Positions 12,687 through 24,439 of a stretch of 64,000 bases of DNA are shown here, one piece after another. The DNA lies in assembly GCA_017979445.1 (NCBI GenBank), contig CM030706.1, positions 31,389,330-31,453,329 of the forward strand, written 5' to 3'. The notes under the pieces are model-generated. The model worked only from the letters and a program-made list of their open reading frames with translations. It was not told the origin of the DNA and ran no database searches. The DNA is from Akebia trifoliata. Lineage: Eukaryota > Streptophyta > Magnoliopsida > Ranunculales > Lardizabalaceae. The position numbers were made by a program, and so were the translations under genes. Every line of letters starts with the position of its first letter. Within the stretch, counting starts at the first letter, position 1.

Positions 12687-12895
12687 AGAAAAAAAGTATG
12701 ATAAGCAACCACGAAGGACCCAAGGAAGTAGTTTTGGACAAGTGAAATATGGAGGTGATAAGGACGTCGACAAAATCAAGAGTGTCAGTCTCATTATGTG
12801 TCTCCTTCATCAAATCATGAGAAAGCTAAAGAGTTTTGGAAGGGTTCAGAAAGCTCTAAAGTATGGTAAAAGACAGAATATCATTTAGGAGTTTT

Positions 12896-14615
12896 GCACT
12901 TGAGGAACCTGTTTCTTTCCTCGCATTTTGTTACTGCCTTTATAGTTCATTTTGGTTTCCATAAAGGGGAAAAGAAAACCATGTGAATCACGCTATGCAT
13001 AATCTTTCAAATTATGTGACAAATGGAGAAACAATCTAGGGTTGGGAGATGGTTACTGAATGGTTTGAGTGGTGTTAGAAATGGGTAGAAAATTTTCTTT
13101 ATTCGGTAGAATAGATCATTTGAAGGCATAACACATTTATTTCTTTTCCTTAGGTTTTCATGTATGAGTTTTGTAAAAGGAGATGGAAGTTCAGCTTACA
13201 ATAATTTTTTTTTACCTGTTGAATATTTCAAACATGGGATGAGTAGGTTTAAGAGTTTGTAGTGTTAGACAATCTAATTATATCTATTGTTCATTTTCTT
13301 CTGTCTTCTCACTGTTTATGACATTATGTTTTCTATTCAAGAACTGCTTTTTGTTTGATTTTCAACTGCTGGTCTTAACATTAACTACCATCTTCTCATC
13401 CTTTTCAATTGTTTTAGTGAGAACATAGCCCATATGTCTTGTATAAACAATTCGGAAAATGTCCAATTCATCCCTTTAGTTACTCATCGCTCTCTGTAGA
13501 ATTTCTTAGAGTATTTGATTAATTGCTTTCCATTTCACCTTCACAACTTAATGCTCTTAATACCATTATTTTCTTAGCAGAGTAAATTAACATTTAGTAT
13601 CTGAATTCTTGGGTGGAAATTATCACCGACATGTTTTAGTCCTGTTGGTTGATACATTGTCAGACCATTTTTTTCCCATGCGGTTCAATTTCTTGAACAT
13701 TTGAGTCGTATTCTTTTTTCCGTGTTGTGCATTGGTTCATCTTCCACAATATAACATTGCTGAAATGTCTTGATACCAACACCAGGCCCAATCCTTATCG
13801 TTTGGTTTGTTATACAGTGATAAGTTCTAGGGATGCCAGAGCATGGGGTTCCATGAATTCAGTGGACTTGGTGATAAGTGGGTATAAAAGTATATCAATA
13901 ATGTCAGAGTGAATTTAACACCACCCTTTAGAGATGATACAGAAGCTCGAAAACTCACTCTTGAATCTCTGTATATGTGAGCTATTGGAAGTGGTCTTGG
14001 GGATATATAGTTTCTATATATGTATTATCCAAAGGGCAGGATTGTGTTGGCAAATAAATTATGGATTTTGATGAAGTCACATTTAAGAATATTGTCAGTC
14101 AGTTTAACTAGCTTTGTTAAGATCGTGAGATGTTTCACATTGCTTGAATGTGAAGATCATCAATAATGGATATTTTTTACAGAGCTTACATCAACACGAC
14201 TTGATTGGTTCATTAGATTTCTAATTTTTAGGTTTAGGATTTTTTATATGAGCCTAATCATAATTGTAAACATCTTGAACTGAGTGTTTTGATGTTTTCT
14301 ATTGTTGAGATTATAATATGAACCAAAGCTTAATAATGTTTGAAGAGAGGGTTTTAATCTTTAATTGCAAAATTCTCTTTTAAGTATATTTGGAAACCTT
14401 TTCTTCTTCTATTGTTAAATTGCTCACTTCTGAAAATTGATAGTAGCCTTTGGGAAATTATAGTTGGAAATCCAAAATTTCTACACACTACTTTTATAAC
14501 ACTCATTAGTCTTAACCAAGATTTAAAATCTTGTTAGGAAGGAACATTTCAAGAGAAAAATCTTTTCAAAACATTTCAAGACAATCCTAAACATATTCTA
14601 AAGGCCAAACATTTA
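12896..14615. other. Intergenic, no gene seen
   Basis: AT-rich spacer without recognisable coding or element ends. Confidence 0.35.
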
Positions 14616-15744
14616 GGGCATGTTTGGAAATGGGAGTTGGAGTTACAATTCTTAGAATTCTAATTGGTTGTTTGGTTCATCAATTCCATCGAGTTGCAAT
14701 TCCAAGAAGGTCCTCAACTCCCATTTTTAAAGTAGTTATAACTCTCACCTATGTCGTTGGGATTTACAACTTCAGGCAAAAATCTTTAATCCCAAAAATC
14801 GAGTTAATTCACATGAGTCATCTAGTATACATATTAGGGCTGTCAAAGGCCTAGATTGGGTCAGGTGTTAAATGGCCTGGGCCTTTTAGGCTAAAAAATT
14901 AAGTCCTAACACAACCCATCTAAATATCGAGTCAGGCTAAATAAATAAAACCTTAATCCAAGCACAGTCCACATTCACCAACATTTGGGCCATTTGCGGG
15001 CTAATCCAATTTCAAAGACACTACGGAGATAAGGGGATTATTATAAATTTAATTTATAATAAGACTATTATATATTGTATTTAATATAGTATAACGAGCC
15101 GGGCCACCCATCAGGTCTACAATCAAAATCCAAAGCCGACCCTATTATCAAACAGGCCTAGACTGGCTGGCCTGATAGCTAAATGAACTTAATTACTGAA
15201 CCCAAACCTGGTCCATAGCGGGCTAGACTGAATAGGGCCAAAATCCGGCCCATTGACAGTTCTAATATAAATCATTCAACTCATTTTGCATTATTTATGA
15301 TCTAGATTACTATTTAAATTATTATTATTTTTTTATAAAATAATGTGATTAGAATACATCATAAAATGGGTTGGATATTATCCGAAATTTGAGTGATCTG
15401 AATTTAGCGGTTTGGACCCTTGGAGTAGATATGAGGAAAAATATAGGTTGATATCCCTTAACCTGAGTCGGATCCCAATTAGATATGGATCCATCCTTAT
15501 ATCCGCCTAGATCCGAATGATATATTTAATATAATAAATATTTAAATCAATTATTTGTATAAAAAAAATACATAAAAGTCAAATTAACTTGATTGAGTCA
15601 TAGTTGATCTTAGCAAAATACGAGGGTTGAAGTTTTTTTTACAAATCCTCAGCTGAATTCCTAGATAAACAAAATATTAGAATTATAACTAATTCCACCG
15701 ATTCCAACTCTAACACCGATTAACTCCGGCTTACAAACACACCC
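14616..15744. mobile_element. Tourist-like TIR element containing a nested insertion
   Basis: Ends read GGGCATGTTTGGAAATGGGAG at the left and, reverse complemented, GGGTGTGTTTGTAAGCCGGAG at the right. Inside these lie matching GAGTTGGA...ATTC blocks, giving long imperfect inverted arms. Flanking trinucleotides are TTA and TTC, a plausible decayed 3-bp PIF/Harbinger-type duplication. A separate hAT-like element (14835-15264) sits in the left half. Confidence 0.5.
14835..15264. mobile_element. Non-autonomous hAT-like element
   Basis: Left end is TAGGGCTGTCAAAGGCC and right end, reversed, is TAGAACTGTCAATGGGCC. The flanking octamers ATACATAT (14827-14834) and ATATAAAT (15265-15272) match at 6 of 8 positions, fitting an aged 8-bp hAT duplication. 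The interior has GGCCTGGGCC/GGCCTAGACTGG inverted words and no ORF. It is nested in a Tourist-like element. Confidence 0.6.
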
Positions 15745-15949
15745 TTCATGTAGAGTTTAATTTTTCATTCCACACTTGGGCAAAATCTGAATGTCTCACT
15801 CATTGAAACATTTCAAAATGGAATGAAATTCTAAATTATGATCGTAAAATATCATCTGGGTTGATGGGAACTAAAACAAATTTGGAAGCAATATGCTTTA
15901 TAAGAGGGAACTCGAGCACATTCACAGTAGCAATTCATTCAGAGTGCCG

Positions 15950-16145
15950 ATTTTGTAATTCAACCTGATGGTAACTCAAAAACTCACTGACATGACAGGT
16001 GCAAGAATCATAGATTTTTTTCTCTCGGGATACACAACTTTATGGAGATATGCAGTTGTCTATCCCAAGGGAAAAAAATCTACTGTTCTTGCAAGGTACA
16101 CGCCAGTTGAGTTTTTGAGTCACACTGTAAGTTGAGTTACAAAAT
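15950..16145. mobile_element. Foldback MITE, family with CTCGGGATACACAA core
   Basis: Nearly the whole 196 bases form two inverted arms. ATTTTGTAATTC at the left pairs with GAGTTACAAAAT at the right, then ACTCAAAAACTCA with TGAGTTTTTGAGT, then TGCAAGAA with TTCTTGCA, around a small loop. The arm motif ending CTCGGGATACACAA recurs in foldbacks at 20.35-20.55 and 53.63-53.84 kb. No clear target duplication here. Confidence 0.65.
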
Positions 16146-16249
16146 CATTACACATTCATTATGTACCTTAGGTTGCATTTAAGTGGCATCCACAACACTT
16201 TCACAGTTCTCTTCGTACTTAACTAAAAATGATTCCCCATGAGCATAAT

Positions 16250-16618
16250 TTCTTCAGATATCAAACATCATCAGTTCTCTAGATCTGTAAAATACTTCTT
16301 CTATGCCTTCATATTAATTGTAAATATATATATTTTTTTCTATATTTAACAGGTGGATTGCCAATGAATTTTTTCTTTCTTGAGCCCAATTGTTATAATG
16401 ATTGTGATGTGTACCCATTTACAGTTTCTACAATGTCGATTAAAACAGAAAAACGAAAAGCTCGTGAGTTGTGTCCTCTATTATGCGGTTATGAACTTAT
16501 GTTTATGTCTATTGCAATATGAACTCAAGAAAAAAAAAATGCAGTTACTTCTATCCTTTTATTCCTGCTCAGCTTCTATGGCTATGCAATCACTCATTAT
16601 CGTTCCTATTGGAAAGCA
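16250..16618 (-). other. Aspartic protease 3' UTR and flank
   Basis: Sequence 3' of the stop codon. It is included in the segment duplicated at 24.44 kb, which shows the duplication extended beyond the coding region. No other gene here. Confidence 0.5.
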
Positions 16619-19501
16619 TCATTTAAGAAGCTTTCGTCCTTGAAACACTGTTGAAATTTGAAGTAGGAATTTTCCAGACTTAGGAACTCTGCTACAATCT
16701 GCAGGAGCCCAGCCAATTTGCTGCTTCTCGTTGTCGTAAATCACTATTCGATCTTGAAATGAAATATCTGTAAGCATAGATAGAGAGGGGAGTTAATAAG
16801 AAAGTTAAAATGTTAAGGTCATGGTACGATACAAACAATCTCTTACCTCCGACGATGTTGAGATTTGGCTCTCCAACTTCACTACCATTTAGAATACCCA
16901 AGCAAACATTGCCACGCGACTATAAAAGAAAGAAACAAAAAAAAACTATTAGAATGTTTGATCTTCAGTGTTTCCGTCCACTTTGTTGAAAAGATCAAGA
17001 GGTGTTTCTTACGGATATAATCAGATAAGCTTCCGGGGGTATTTCCAATTGAGCTTTCTTGCCATTTGTGAAGCTCAATGTTAAAGTCTTGAAGTAGGTC
17101 TTGACATCAAGAATCGATTTGAATGGTTTTGAACCTTTCCAGCAGACGGGGAGTGTCTTATCATGATCCGCTGCTTTCAATGGCGTACGACTTAAATCTT
17201 TCCTTAACTGTATACACAAACATCGTAAATCAGTTTCAAAGAAACCCATAAAGAGTAGGGATCGATCCACTTCTTTGTTTTCAACTCACCGAAGAAATTA
17301 AAGCTTTGTAAGCTTGTGAATTGAAGTAAGTGTACGTGCTCCCGCTGTCAAAAATTATGGGACCCTTAACACCCGTAGACATTTTTCCGAAAATGAGTTC
17401 TGCAGTCCCGGGTGAGTAGTGTTCGCTGTGATACAAAGAACAAATGCAGGATTCAGGATAAAAAGCCGTAAAATGGATTCCATATAAAAAACAGAAAAAA
17501 GTGAAAGGGGGTGCTTACTGTGAGGAACTTTGTGACATCGATGTCCAAACTAAACCTGATGTAGGTACAGGATCTTCTCCAATGAAGAGAAAACCTCCGC
17601 CTTTCCCACTTAAACAATGCCCAATCACATTTCGTGTTAGACCCATGTTCCGAAGCTGAGATACAATGCTGGATTTACCGTTTCCAAGGCCAAATACTCC
17701 GTCGGTGGGCGATGAGGTTCCACGGGGAACATGTTGGTCATATCCACATCTGCGAACAAAGGGATTCCAAACTATGATCCAATTAAGATTCCGAAGAATC
17801 GAATGAAATTAAAGCATGTAAAATCATTGAAAGATTTGGAAAGGGCACGTGTAAATTACCCACCCGAAAGCCAAGCGAGGTTTAAAAAGGGTTCCGTTGA
17901 CAAGATGGAGGGGGAACACATCCCTTACAAGGACACCGAGGGAGGAACTATCATCGGCATACTCGACATCATAGTCGCATTGATCATGTGGGTTCTCACA
18001 TTTGTGATCATGAAGGGATTGAAGAGACTTGCAAATGGGGTCTGAACAGAAGACGATGCCATTCTTGTTGGGTCGGTACAGAGGGTGAGGCACCTACACA
18101 AAGAGAGAAAAATATGATATGATCGACGATAACAATCAAAATAAAAAAGGCAAATCTTTACTATTATAATGAGAGAAGGGGGAGTAGGTGTGATTCGACA
18201 CCAAAATTGGATTCCACCCCCCATCTTTACATTTAAACTAAATATTATTAGTGTCATTTTTAGTCAAAAATCAATAAAATTACAATCCCACGACCCTATA
18301 ATTAGATAATTAGTTTTGAAAATTACAAAAATATCTCGATCTTTAAAATTCCTTTAATTAATATTTTAAATTATGCCCTTATAATATATGTGCGTTTGCA
18401 CATGCTACCTACTGGTGGAATCAGAATAAAAAGGCAAATTAGAAATAAACAGAATGTGACACAAAATTTTCATGGTTCAGCAAGATTGCCTACAACCATG
18501 GGATGGTGATGAGATCCGATTTCACTATTTTACAGTCACAAAGTCACAATCTCACTTCCTCTAAAAAAAACTGAAAAATCAGAGGACAATGCACAAACAT
18601 AATGGTATCCATCGATGAGTTTTTGTATAATTAGATTTACCTTGGAACAGCTGACACAGGGGGCATCACATTGGAGCCATGTGAGGTCGCTGCCTGTGTC
18701 GATGTCAAGGTAGTAGGGCTTCGCTGGGTTGCCGACGGAGAGAGCAACATAGTAATATCTAAAGGACAAAAGAAGACATTACTCACATCGATTATATCAT
18801 CATATTACAGTATAAAAGAAGGATAAATTTTTCAACATCAATGGTGACGAGCCGAAGAATGACCAAATATTGAAATTTTTTAACGGAACTGAAGGTGGAA
18901 AGTATAGAACCCAATTTAGGATAAATGGGTTCTGAATTTTACTTAAAAAAAAAAATAAAATGTTAGAGTTTTAAATCAATTTAGGCAAATTGGGTTGCTC
19001 AAACTGAATTTTGAACCAGAATTGAGTTTTAAATCAATTTAGGCAAACTGGGTTATTCAAATTTGTTGTTCAAACTAACATTTGTACCAGAATTATCAAA
19101 GAAACTGTGAAAAAAATCGAAAATTTGAAAATGGGTCGTCGAATTACAGAAAACCCATATCGCATAAGGAATCAAAATCCCAAAACAAATACATGAATCC
19201 TTGAAACAAGAGAAACCCCATAATGTAAAAAAAAAGCAGAAATTTCAAACCACCCAAGTAAACAAAAACAAACATTATTACAAGAGATTCAAAAGAAAAA
19301 AACCAACCCAATGGGATAAACATTTCCATAAATTGGGAAGACAGCAGTGGACCCAATACGTCCAGCAGCAGCAGCAGCAAATTTGGCTAATGGGGACTGG
19401 AGCTGATTTGGTTCTGCAGAGCAACCTTGAAACGAAGTTAAAGATGAAACCAAAGACATTAAAAACAACAGCATCACTACGTTGCCTCTCTTCTCCATCA
19501 T
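16619..19501 (-). CDS. ASP1: Nucellin/Asp1-like aspartic protease (A1 family)
   Basis: A pepsin-type (A1B) endopeptidase, probably secreted or vacuolar. Coding exons (minus): 19501-19308, 18758-18641, 18093-17864, 17749-17519, 17425-17290, 17207-17013, 16919-16847 and 16767-16619. All have GT-AG junctions and phases that join to 441 residues. Residues 7-28 are a hydrophobic signal peptide. The first catalytic motif is DTGSDLTW (Asp85) in exon 2 and the second is FDSGSTYTYF (Asp284) in exon 5. The Cys-rich insert DAPCVSCSK ... CDYDVEYADDSSSLGVL is the plant nucellin-like signature. The C terminus carries NVCLGILNG and the QQIGWAPADC closing motif. Start: two adjacent ATGs at 19501-19496; the first was taken. 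The prosegment is very short, as in Asp1-type proteins, and whether catalysis needs processing is unknown. Partial copies of this gene lie downstream on the plus-coordinate side. Confidence 0.92.
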
Positions 19502-19831
19502 CTCTGTATTGTTTTGTGGATTTAGCTCTGCTTCGAGTCAGAGTTAAAGACTTAGCTTTGTAAGAAAAAGCAAGAATTTTTTCAGTTGTGGTGGTTTTGA
19601 AAACTTAGAGCAGAAAAGGAAATGGAGAGAAAGAACGCGTTTTCTGACTGAACGTTTGACTCTTGGAGAGAGAAATTTGGTTTCAACGCGGGAATTCGAG
19701 ATGAAGATTTGTCGACTCTAGTTTGCTTAGTAGAGAAGAAAATAGAAAATAATTGGGTGATATAGGCACGACAACTTTTACTTACACCACACCAGACCAA
19801 CCTATATGACGACATCAATTTAATTTTTGAC
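19502..19831 (-). other. Aspartic protease 5' UTR/promoter, partly duplicated at 22.48 kb
   Basis: The block about 19615-19800 (words TTTTCTGACTGAACGTTTGACTC and GATTTGTCGACTCTAG on the plus strand) recurs with mismatches at 22480-22700 in the same orientation. The distal part (ACAACTTTTACTTACACCACACC) resembles one arm of the CCACACCAACTTTTGC MITE family, so a MITE remnant may lie in the promoter. Confidence 0.5.
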
Positions 19832-20027
19832 CATGATTTTAAATCTCGGCCGAGATGTCTCGTCCAATATGTCTCGGCATCTTCTACCAACGAAATAGAT
19901 AGACAAATCAAACGTATCAGATGAGATTTAAAATCACAATTCATTTTTCTCATTGTCGAACGAAACGACTCAAACATATTAGAAAACTCGTTCGAGATGA
20001 GACGCCAAGACGAGTTTTAAAACCATG
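19832..20027. mobile_element. MITE, CATGGTTTTAAAA family
   Basis: Inverted ends are CATGATTTTAAATCTCG and, reversed, CATGGTTTTAAAACTCG. The interior has CTCGTTCGAGATGAGAC-type palindromic words shared with copies at 52707-52936 and 63142-63340. No matching flanking octamers at this copy. Confidence 0.6.
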
Positions 20028-20347
20028 AAACTAACTGAATATTGTGAAAGACTCGAATGAATCAATTCAATTTTCAAATATACCAATGAGGCAATTGGTT
20101 CATATAAAAAAAAACTCACTCAACAAATCCCAAGTTTGTTTCGAAGTGCCTTAGTCAATTCAAATTTGTCCAATTTTGAAAATATGATTTAACCTTGTAA
20201 TTTTTTTATTTTGAATTTATGCTCATAGAACAAGGTAATTTAATATTGATAACTTTAGATTGCAAATGTTGAAAATTGGTTTGACTAGGTATGGATACCT
20301 CAAATCCAACTACCAATTAGGTTGGGCTCGTTAAATAATAGAGTCAT

Positions 20348-20550
20348 GATAATATGACTCGTCAGGTAGCATATTCAATCGACTCCTTGACATAGATAGG
20401 TTTGGGAATCGTAGATCTATATGTCTTGAGATACACAATTGCTCTTCCCCGTAATAATAAAAAGTGTATCCCGATGCATACAGATCTATGATTCTCAAAC
20501 CTGTCCACGTTAGGGAGTCGATTGAATATGTCATCTGGCGAGTCATTATC
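20348..20550. mobile_element. Foldback MITE with near-complete hairpin
   Basis: The ends GATAATATGACTCG and (reversed) GATAATGACTCG start two arms of about 90 bases. They pair through ATTCAATCGACTCC/GGAGTCGATTGAAT and ATAGATC/GATCTAT words around the loop at about 20.45 kb. The inner arm contains GAGATACACAATTG, shared with the foldback at 53.63 kb. Open frames on both strands are a consequence of the palindrome. Confidence 0.65.
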
Positions 20551-21035
20551 AGGATTCTAAATAATAATATAGCCCAAATTCAACTTAGAATTATTAATCG
20601 TTGTCGTCATCCTCATCTATATATTATTTTCTATGTTAGGATTCGTAATCTATTCTTTCTAGGGTTTTATAGTTTATAGGGAAAATTATATCACATACCT
20701 TGAGATTTGGGTCAGAATTATTGAAACCCCTTTTGTTGTTGTCTCTTTGTTATATGTCAGGATAAAGGTCCTTGTAGATTACCCTCAGGCACGTATGTTA
20801 CTCGTGGGAAAATTGTAACACTGTAAGAATGATTTGAAATTTCGTACCTTCTCTTGTCCTCGCCTTAATTATCATTGACTTATCCCATTTAATTTTCATA
20901 GAACCTTCTCCTATATTTATGCCCAGACCATCAATAATAATCCTTATTTAATTATTTTTTTTTGGGGTGGGTGGGTGGGTGGATTATGTCTCATTAACTC
21001 TTATTTATATAAGAATGAAGCTCAGTAGGTCTTGC
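20551..21035. other. Intergenic, no gene seen
   Basis: No coding region or clear element ends recognised, apart from a GGGTGGGTGGGTGGGT-like tract near 20965-20981. Confidence 0.3.
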
Positions 21036-21125
21036 AACAACAACTTTTACAAAGAGCACACCAAGATGTGTGTTAAATCCTCAATATTATTTCAATTGGT
21101 GTGCTCTTAGTAAAATTTGGTGTGA
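21036..21125. mobile_element. Small MITE-like inverted repeat
   Basis: GAGCACACCAA near 21054 pairs with TTGGTGTGCTC near 21096-21106, flanked by ACTTTTAC/TAAAATT words. It resembles the CCACACCAACTTTTGC family but with diverged ends. Confidence 0.4.
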
Positions 21126-21234
21126 AAATAAAATATATCTTCATTTACGAAGACCCAATAAATCCATTTTAGGTCTGAATGATTGTGCATTAAAAATAAT
21201 TAGGAAAATGCAATTTTCTTACGGGAGAAAGTTT

Positions 21235-22150
21235 TACAAATTGATTTTTAGAATAAGTGCTTTATAAAGCCATTTAGAGGGGAATTTCTTTGTCAACAAA
21301 AGGCACATTGAAATTTCTTCTCTCGGGTCATGCCGTCATGGTAATTGGTGATGTCATCCACTTTTTTTGGTGATCTCACGACAGAAAAGATAGAATATCT
21401 CACGATACAAAAGAAACCTTACTTTGCCCAGTCAAACTTTTTTATAAGGGTGATTTAGACATACCCCTCAACGTTATGGTAACTCTTTGAGATACCCATA
21501 TGTTTCAAGCTGATGACATACCCCTTGACCTTGATGTACTCTAAGAGTTCAACACAAAATGACCAAAATGCCCTCTTTAATCTATAGGTGCATGATAGGA
21601 TTTTTGACAAGTAGAAGATGATGGACTTTTTGGTAGAAAATTCATGAATTTTCTATAACAGATTGAAGATGATGAATTGAAAAGGATAAAAATTATTTAT
21701 CCTAGAGGTAGAGTCGGATTTACAGTGGGGTTACAATGGTCCCACTAGATTTTTCAAAGTTTATTAAGGAACTATGAGCTATTGTGACAAATAGCAGCAA
21801 CAAATAAAAATATCCACCACTATTGCCCTCACAATTTTATTTTATTTTTTGCTTGGCTGCCCCCACATGGGAAGAATCCTGACTCCGTCCCTGCCTAAAG
21901 GTTAGATTGAAGATTGCAGAGTTTTGAGGGAAGATCAAGATTTTTGGCTAAAGGTTGAAGATGGTGGAATTTTCTAGTAGTTTTTTAATGTAGAATTAGG
22001 TCAAGTAATGGTGTGGGTGAGTAATTTAAACAGGTGTCGAAATCAACTTATTTATTTTGATGGCGCACATTCCAAATTATTTGCAAAGTTGCTAAAAAAG
22101 TGTTTTTGGTAAATAAGTTATTTTTTAAATGCTTAAAAGGGCTATTAGTA
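21235..22150. repeat. Composite repeat, also at 28.82-29.51 kb
   Basis: Both outer flanks match the second locus: AAGTGCTTTATAAAGCCATTT near 21255 and CAAATTATTTGCAAAGTT near 22075. Between them each locus carries a member of a dispersed repeat containing ACATACCCCT, TGACCAAAATGCCCTC and GAATTAGGTCAAGTAA words. The same two-layer composite at both places means it was duplicated after nesting. A GGACGGAG-type insertion (about 21.71-21.90 kb, ending ACTCCGTCCCTG) is present only here. Confidence 0.55.
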
Positions 22151-22354
22151 AATAATATTGTAAATGCCCCTATATTAATTTAATTTTGTAAAATATCAAT
22201 TCTACCCTTTTTATCTTACTGTTTAAAAAAAAAAAATAAGGACCCCATCAGTAGAAAAATGTGATTTGATAAATATTTTGGAATGTTTATAATCACAATA
22301 ATTTTGAGATCATCTCTACAGATATGGTTGAGAGTTTAAGACATTATACCTCAT

Positions 22355-22470
22355 CTACTTGGATTTAGAAGTCGCTATCATTCAAAGGGTTTAAAATGTG
22401 AATGGACACCATGGAAATGATTTTAGAAACTTGATTTTTTAGTAAATAGTGACTCAAAAACTGATTTTTA
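22355..22470 (-). mobile_element. Short LTR 3'-end fragment abutting a gene-copy fragment
   Basis: The sequence from ACTTGGATTTAGAAGTCG (about 22358) through the AAACTTGATTTTTTAGT block resembles 23305-23420, the minus-oriented Ogre/Tat-like LTR end (ACTTGGATTTGGAGTCG). It is directly followed by the copied aspartic-protease 5' region at about 22480. Confidence 0.45.
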
Positions 22471-22479
22471 CCTAGAGGT

Positions 22480-22700
22480 AAGGAAATGGAAAGAGAGAAT
22501 GTGTTTTCTGACTGTACATTTGACTCGGGGGAAAGAAATTTGGGTTTCAACGCAGGAATTTGGTATGGAGATTTGTCGACTCTAGTTGGCTTATTATAGA
22601 AGAAAATAAAAAATAAATGGGTGATTTAGTCACAAGAACTTTTATTAAAACACCAACTTTTACTTATAACACACCAATCTATATGTCGACGTCTATCTAA
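22480..22700 (-). pseudogene. Copy of aspartic protease 5' UTR, no coding exons
   Basis: Matches 19615-19800 in the same orientation: GGAAATGGA-AGAG, TTTTCTGACTG, TTGACTC, TTTCAACGC and GATTTGTCGACTCTAGTT all recur in order with point differences. No coding exon follows at lower coordinates, where LTR sequence is found instead, so this is a promoter/UTR relic. Confidence 0.65.
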
Positions 22701-22738
22701 TTTTGAAAGGGGTGGTGTGTTGCAGTAAAAGTTGGTGT
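22651..22738. mobile_element. MITE-like inverted repeat, CACCAACTTTTAC type
   Basis: CACCAACTTTTACT (22651-22664) is the reverse complement of AGTAAAAGTTGGTG (22725-22738). A related but degraded copy lies at the matching place in the parental gene (about 19.77 kb), so the insertion predates the gene duplication. Confidence 0.5.
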
Positions 22739-23304
22739 GCAAATAGAATTTATCTTTAAAGCTTTTATCTCTCTAAGTGTTTTTGTGGAGAATTGGGATG
22801 CCCCTATATTTCTAAAATGATTACATGACCCTTGACGGTCTTCTCTTATTAGTTAATAACAATTAACTTAAATGTCCTCATCTTAAACCTCTACCCCTCA
22901 AAATCCCTGATATTTGTAAATTTATTTTAATCTAGTCAACCTTATCTTTAATCCATCTTTTTCAAGCTTGTCTTATTCTTAGGTAGAAAATATTGATTTT
23001 TTCTACTAAAAAATTCTTCATTTTCTACTAAAAAATTCTTTATTTTCTACTTTCTCAAAAATCCTAGAATCTTAATATTGAAGATGATTAATTTTGAAAA
23101 TGAAAAATCTAGATCCAAAGATGACTAATTCTAAGAATGAAAAAGAAAGAAAGGAAATCAAAGGTTTTAGCTTATCATAGAAGATTGACTTAAAGGGGGC
23201 ATGTAAACAGTTTGAAAGCAAAATAGTATCTCAAAAGATTGGTAATATGTACACAAAAATATCAAAACTAGTTGTAAATATGAGATTTTCGTTTATAAAG
23301 ATCT

Positions 23305-24430
23305 CTATTACTTGGATTTGGAGTCGTCACCATTCTTTTTTTTTTAAATGGTGTGAAAAGATATTAAAAAAATAGTTTCGAAAATTCATTTTTGTTTGTA
23401 GTAACTCTCATAAAGATAAAGATGTTGCTCTACAAAAAATCTAGGTAAGGGGGTCCATGTTAAAGGATAGGAAAGGTATTAGGCACCCTATTCCTTCCAC
23501 CATTGGTGGTAATATTTAAAAATAGTTATTTTTAATTTTTATAAATTTTAAGATAGAAAATCAGTAAAGAAAGAAAATTTGTACCCTCAAACTTAGAGGA
23601 ATTTTATTTTGGCCTAAATCATGGGAGTCACCTCATTATAAAGGGATCCCATTGTGTCTACACCTCAAGCACTTACATTTTTATGGAGGTAGATCTTTAA
23701 AAAAATTGAAAAATGAAGACATGAAGAGAAGATGTAAAGGGGAGAAAGGGGGAAATTATTTCCTACAATCACCTTAAAGCTTGAACTTATCTTTCTTCTT
23801 CTTTTGAGTCTTTGATGAAAATGTTTATGTAAATTATTTTTTGTCTTTTAGAAAAGAAAATGAGAGAGAAAGTACAGAGAGTAGTAGAGAGATGGGTAGA
23901 GTTTTAAATTTGTGAGGGGTTGAAACTTGAAAGAAAAGGTTCAAGCATTGGTGTTCTAGTCTTGGGGAGGTTTTTGAATAAGGTGTAGGGGTTTTTATAG
24001 GGGTTGATGATTATTTTTAGGGGTAAGATGATTATAGGTAAAAGGTGGTAGAAAAAGACATGAATCTTAGGTTAAAAGGTTTGACATTTTGGATTGAAAA
24101 GGGGTAAAGAAGGTAAAAGGGTTTGATGGGTTGCTTTTGACCCAAACCAATGGGTAAAATCCAATTGGGTTGGTTAGGGAACCCATACTTAGTTTGAGTG
24201 TTGTTTAAATTGAAGGGTGTGGGTGTTTGGTTAAAATAATAACTTGTGTAAGAGATTAGGTAGTTAGGTTTTGGGATGGTGAATTTGGTAGTGACATGTG
24301 TCTAATGGTATAAGGTGAGTTGATTAAGGAGAAGGCATGTGGGGGGTATAGAGATAGCTTGTGAAATGTTTTAAGGAGAATGTGATAGGGTTAAGTGGTG
24401 GCATGTGGTATGATGTAAGAATAATGATAT
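23305..24430 (-). mobile_element. LTR fragment, Ogre/Tat-like, minus orientation
   Basis: On the minus strand the 3' end carries the GGTGACGACTCCAAATCC motif near 23320, typical of Ogre/Tat LTR ends, with GGGTGCCTAATACCTTTCC at about 23490-23470. A promoter-like TATAAAAACCCC lies at about 23997-23987. The G-rich plus strand from 24.0 to 24.43 kb matches the character of the copy ending at 5218. Its 5' end is missing because the sequence joins an aspartic-protease gene fragment at about 24.43 kb. Confidence 0.5.
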
Positions 24431-24439
24431 CCGATTGCT

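Larger units (their letters stand above)
11522..12895 (+). mobile_element. Non-autonomous LTR-type element, 3' LTR truncated
   Basis: The sequence from 11545 to about 11645 (TTCATCA, AAAGCTAGAAAGTTTTGGAAGG, AAGCTCTAGAAGATGGTA) recurs diverged at 12800-12895. Both copies follow a TGTCA start, at 11522 and 12783. The left copy continues with TATA-like sequence (about 11.69 and 11.83 kb) and a run to about 11.95 kb that reads like R/U5. A purine-rich stretch (AAATATGGAGGTGATAAGG) precedes the right copy, as a polypurine tract would. The interior carries tandem repeats and no gag/pol. The 3' copy breaks off after about 110 bases, so no target duplication is available. It could instead be two diverged copies of another repeat. 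Confidence 0.45.
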
